The notes beneath the pieces are model-generated. The model saw only the letters and a list, made by a program, of their open reading frames with translations, was not told the DNA's origin and ran no database searches. The translations under genes were made by a program, and so were the position numbers. From assembly GCA_026393115.1 (NCBI GenBank), contig JAPLAU010000018.1, positions 62,001 through 126,000 of the forward strand: DNA of 64,000 nt, written 5' to 3'. Origin of the DNA: Actinomycetota bacterium. GTDB lineage: Bacteria; Actinomycetota; Actinomycetes; S36-B12; CAIYMF01. The first letter of the stretch is position 1; each line of letters opens with the position of its first letter. This document shows positions 61,418-64,000 of the stretch, in pieces.

Positions 61418-62599
61418 TCAGTACTTAGCGCCGACAGCCGTCGCCCAGTCCTTGTTCACGTGGAGTTCGCCCGCGTCGTTGACGCTGAGGAACACGACCG
61501 TCGCAGGATCGCGGTTTCCGTTCGCTGGGTCGATGGTGACCGAACCCGTGACTCCCGGCCAGTCCTTCACCGCGTTGAGGAAGGTGGTGAGCTTGCCGGC
61601 ATCAAAGCCACCCGTCGATGTCGCTGCTTCGGCAAGAAGGGTCAAGGAGTCGGCTGTGTACGGGCTCCACGTTCCGGGCGCCGAATTGAACGCGGCCGTG
61701 TACTCAGCGACGAACTTCGGGCCAGTCGGGAAGTCCGACGGCGCCGGCACTCCGACCACTGAGCAGTTCTTCGCCGCTGCGTCACCGGCAGTGGTGATGA
61801 AGCCGGGGTCGTCAGATGCATAGTCGACAACACACTTAGCCGTGACCTTCTGGTCGAGAATCTCCTTGGCGATGAGCCCGCCCTCGGGGAAGTACGTCGC
61901 GGCGTAGATCACATCGGGTGACGTGGCTGCAGCGGACTTCACCTGCTCTGCGTAACTCGACTTTCCAGGCTCGATCGCCGTGTACTGAGTGATCGTCACA
62001 CCGGCTTTTTCCAGATCGGCCTTCAGCGACGTCGCGAGTGACTGCGTGTAGTTCTGGGTTGAGTCATAGATAATCGCGACCTTCCTAGCGCCAAGCCACG
62101 TGGTAAGACCCGTTGATGCCACCGGGGCAATCTGGTAATCCATCGGCTGCAGGGTGAAGCCCATGCTGTTGGTACTGCTGTTCGTCGTGAGTCGAATCGG
62201 AACAAGCCCTGCCGCCTGATAGATCGGAAGGGTCTTAATGCCCACACCCGAGTTGTACGGACCAATCACGCCGTCAAGGCCGGCCGTCACGGCAGCATTC
62301 GCCGCAGACACTCCGGTGTCGGGATTGGCCGCATCGTCAATCGGCACAATCTCGATTTGCTTGCCGTTGATACCACCCTTGGCGTTCAAGGCCTTCGCGG
62401 CCAAGGTGGCGCCATTAACCATGCCCACGCCGGTGACGCTCTGGTCACCCGTGATGGGTCCTTCGACGCCGATGCGAATCGTGGCACCACCTGTGGAGGC
62501 GGCTGGTGAACTAGAGGCCGAACCTGAACTTCCCGAAGAACAGGCGGCGAGTGAAAGTGCGAGGACAGCGCCAGCAACGGCGAATTGACGATTCATCAT
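61418..62599 (-). CDS. Branched-chain-type solute-binding lipoprotein
   Basis: 393 residues from ATG at 62599. Lipobox LSLAAC with Cys20, then a Ser/Gly linker. Type I binding fold: TIRIGVEGPITGDQSVTGVGMVNGATLAAKALNAKGGI, VIGPYNSGVGIKTLPIYQAAGLV, VAIIYDSTQNYTQSLATSL. It is paralogous in family to the gene at 7502, but no permease or ATPase is near, so it may serve a transporter elsewhere or act as a sensor. Confidence 0.88.
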   Translation of the reverse strand: MMNRQFAVAGAVLALSLAACSSGSSGSASSSPAASTGGATIRIGVEGPITGDQSVTGVGMVNGATLAAKALNAKGGINGKQIEIVPIDDAANPDTGVSAANAAVTAGLDGVIGPYNSGVGIKTLPIYQAAGLVPIRLTTNSSTNSMGFTLQPMDYQIAPVASTGLTTWLGARKVAIIYDSTQNYTQSLATSLKADLEKAGVTITQYTAIEPGKSSYAEQVKSAAATSPDVIYAATYFPEGGLIAKEILDQKVTAKCVVDYASDDPGFITTAGDAAAKNCSVVGVPAPSDFPTGPKFVAEYTAAFNSAPGTWSPYTADSLTLLAEAATSTGGFDAGKLTTFLNAVKDWPGVTGSVTIDPANGNRDPATVVFLSVNDAGELHVNKDWATAVGAKY

Positions 62600-62632
62600 T
62601 AGATCAGCATAGCCCCACCGCGACACCACCCC

Positions 62633-63262
62633 TTACAGGTAACGAGCGATCACCATCGCGGCAATGACAGCGATCAGCAGCACGGCAATGGCTGTATCGG
62701 CCCCGAGTTCGAGGGCCCGGCATACTCGCGCGTGCCAGCGACCGGGGAAGCGGATGTTGCCGTCGAGAATGTTCACGCGCGTCAGCGACGTGAACACCAA
62801 CGTGGTCGTCACCGTCACCAGCAAACACCACGGGCAGAGCGCGTGAATGACGAAGTAGGCCTGCAAGAAAAGCCAATAGGCGAAGGCGATCGCAATCACG
62901 TATAGCGACTGCGCGCCGAGCATGAACCAACGAGGAAACAGCACACCCGCCAGAGATGCGACGGCGATCGTGATGACGATGGGCTCGAAGATGAGCCCAA
63001 GAAAAGCGTTCGGAAATCCCAACACGTGCGCTTGCCACGACAGACCAACCGTCGCACATGAGATTTTCGAGGAGATGTTGCACGAGAGTTCGGCATAAGG
63101 ATTGGCTGCAAGAGCTACGGCGTCAATCGCGAGCACCATCGACGCAAGCAGCGAGAGCAGCGACGACACCAACATTTCAACGAAAGTCCAGCGGTGGCGC
63201 GGGGCCGTGACTGACTCATTGCCGACGGAATCCGCCTCAAGGTCACCGTCAGCAATCGACAT
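62633..63262 (-). CDS. Vitamin K epoxide reductase (VKOR) family protein
   Basis: 209 residues with four or five membrane helices. The redox CPWC is at 143-146 and the loop pair Cys61 and Cys69 (SCNISSKISCATV) has the eight-residue spacing of the family. It re-oxidises a DsbA-like protein with quinone, replacing DsbB in many actinobacteria. No DsbA or thioredoxin domain is fused, and none is next to it. Confidence 0.92.
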   Translation of the reverse strand: MSIADGDLEADSVGNESVTAPRHRWTFVEMLVSSLLSLLASMVLAIDAVALAANPYAELSCNISSKISCATVGLSWQAHVLGFPNAFLGLIFEPIVITIAVASLAGVLFPRWFMLGAQSLYVIAIAFAYWLFLQAYFVIHALCPWCLLVTVTTTLVFTSLTRVNILDGNIRFPGRWHARVCRALELGADTAIAVLLIAVIAAMVIARYL

Positions 63263-63322
63263 GCCCTGATTGTCTCACTTTCTGGGCGAAACTCTTCAGC
63301 CGCACGCACTACTGTCGTCGAT

Positions 63323-64000
63323 GTGAGCAGCGTGATTTCCGATGACCTAGCGTTGGCACTGCATTTGGCTGACATAGCGGCGGAAGTAACGACGGCTTCA
63401 TTCGGGAGCCGGCTGCCAGTCACGCACAAGGACGACAGCACGCCCGTCACTGAAATCGATCAGGCAACCGAACGCGCCATTCGTCGCGCGGTTGCCGAGC
63501 ACCGCCCCGACGACGGCGTACTCGGAGAAGAAGAGGGCCTCGACGAAGGCACCAGCGGTCGAGTGTGGGTGATTGACCCCATTGATGGAACGCGCATGTA
63601 CGCCGAGGGGATTCCACTCTGGACCACCCTTATCGGGCTACGCGACGACACCGGGGTTAGGGCCTCGGTGGCCGATGCTCCCGCGATCGGTGAGCGAATC
63701 TATGCCACCCGCGGTGGAGGAGCGTGGCTAGGTGATCGACGCCTCGCCGTGTCGACTGTCAACGCCCTGCGCGACTCCTTCGTCGTGCATTCATCCGTCG
63801 AGGAATACGTGCGCACAGGGCAGTTGGAACAACTCGCCCGCTTCGTCAGCTCGTCTCGCGGAAGCCGGGGGCTTTCCGACGCGTGGGGGCACCTTCTGGT
63901 CGCACGCGGATCCGCTGAAGCGATGGTCGAAGCAACGTCGTGTTACGAATGGGATTGGGCCGCGACGAGCCTCATCGTTGAAGAGGCCGGCGGCGTTGTC
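63323..64000 (+). CDS. Inositol monophosphatase-family phosphatase (histidinol-phosphatase-like), partial
   Basis: Open from GTG at 63323 to the window end, 226 residues, with the C-terminus cut off. Metal-binding motifs are present: LGEEEG, WVIDPIDGTRMY with the DPIDGT core, and WDWAATSLIVEEAGG where the final Asp is the third-metal ligand. THKDDSTPVTEIDQATE is the usual N-terminal segment. Members dephosphorylate inositol phosphate or histidinol phosphate with Mg2+; a HisN role is possible since several actinobacteria use this family. Divergent from VKOR over 60 bases. Confidence 0.88.
   Translation, partial: MSSVISDDLALALHLADIAAEVTTASFGSRLPVTHKDDSTPVTEIDQATERAIRRAVAEHRPDDGVLGEEEGLDEGTSGRVWVIDPIDGTRMYAEGIPLWTTLIGLRDDTGVRASVADAPAIGERIYATRGGGAWLGDRRLAVSTVNALRDSFVVHSSVEEYVRTGQLEQLARFVSSSRGSRGLSDAWGHLLVARGSAEAMVEATSCYEWDWAATSLIVEEAGGVV

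Overview
The window is a high-GC, densely packed chromosomal segment. Many genes overlap by ATGA, GTG and TTG starts are common, lipoproteins are Gram-positive-like, and MoxR/DUF58, VKOR, IclR and Liv-type ABC genes fit an environmental member of the Actinomycetota. Lineage below phylum cannot be fixed from the sequence alone. No rRNA, tRNA, CRISPR array or intact transposase was seen.

Region 1 (1-17.1 kb) is an aromatic-catabolism island. A partial luciferase-like oxidoreductase and an IclR regulator are followed by a six-gene operon: two-subunit hydroquinone 1,2-dioxygenase, semialdehyde dehydrogenase, CatI/CatJ 3-oxoadipate CoA-transferase and maleylacetate reductase. A solute-binding lipoprotein with LivGFHM and a hydroxyquinol 1,2-dioxygenase come next. 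A third operon (SDR, 3-hydroxyacyl-CoA dehydrogenase-like, cyclase-family hydrolase, cupin, second IclR) acts on an unknown substrate. Hydroquinone and hydroxyquinol branches meet at maleylacetate, which goes to 3-oxoadipyl-CoA; the final thiolase is not in the window. The second and third operons carry the same candidate operator.

Region 2 (17.1-36.9 kb) is mixed: an eroded MFS-cNMP transporter pseudogene, a membrane protein, a first set of surface-polysaccharide genes (phosphoglycosyl transferase, DUF1972 glycosyltransferase, WcbI-like, GSCFA, GT-D fold protein broken by a stop codon), a secreted glycosidase, an HD hydrolase, two secreted proteins sharing an N-terminal domain, an amidase, and a MoxR-DUF58-membrane protein operon.

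Region 3 (36.9-53.8 kb) is the main polysaccharide/glycan locus. A four-gene overlapping operon encodes an RgpF/GH99-like protein, an ABC-2 exporter pair and a 1209-residue GT2-GT4-sulfotransferase-like fusion. A short sugar transferase, a DegT aminotransferase-GT2-GNAT-ribokinase operon, an SDR/Fe-ADH pair and divergent fcl/gmd (GDP-fucose synthesis) follow.

Region 4 (53.8-64 kb) holds glnB beside a frameshifted 3' remnant of amtB, a large secreted protein with four FG-GAP-like repeats, an operon of HAMP sensor, GNAT and NTT-like transporter divergent from a MinD-like ATPase, a branched-chain-type solute-binding lipoprotein, VKOR and a partial inositol-phosphatase family gene. A dispersed repeat of about 45 bp, next to C-rich tandem arrays, occurs at 27.4, 45.8 and 61.4 kb, with a decayed copy at 51.8 kb.
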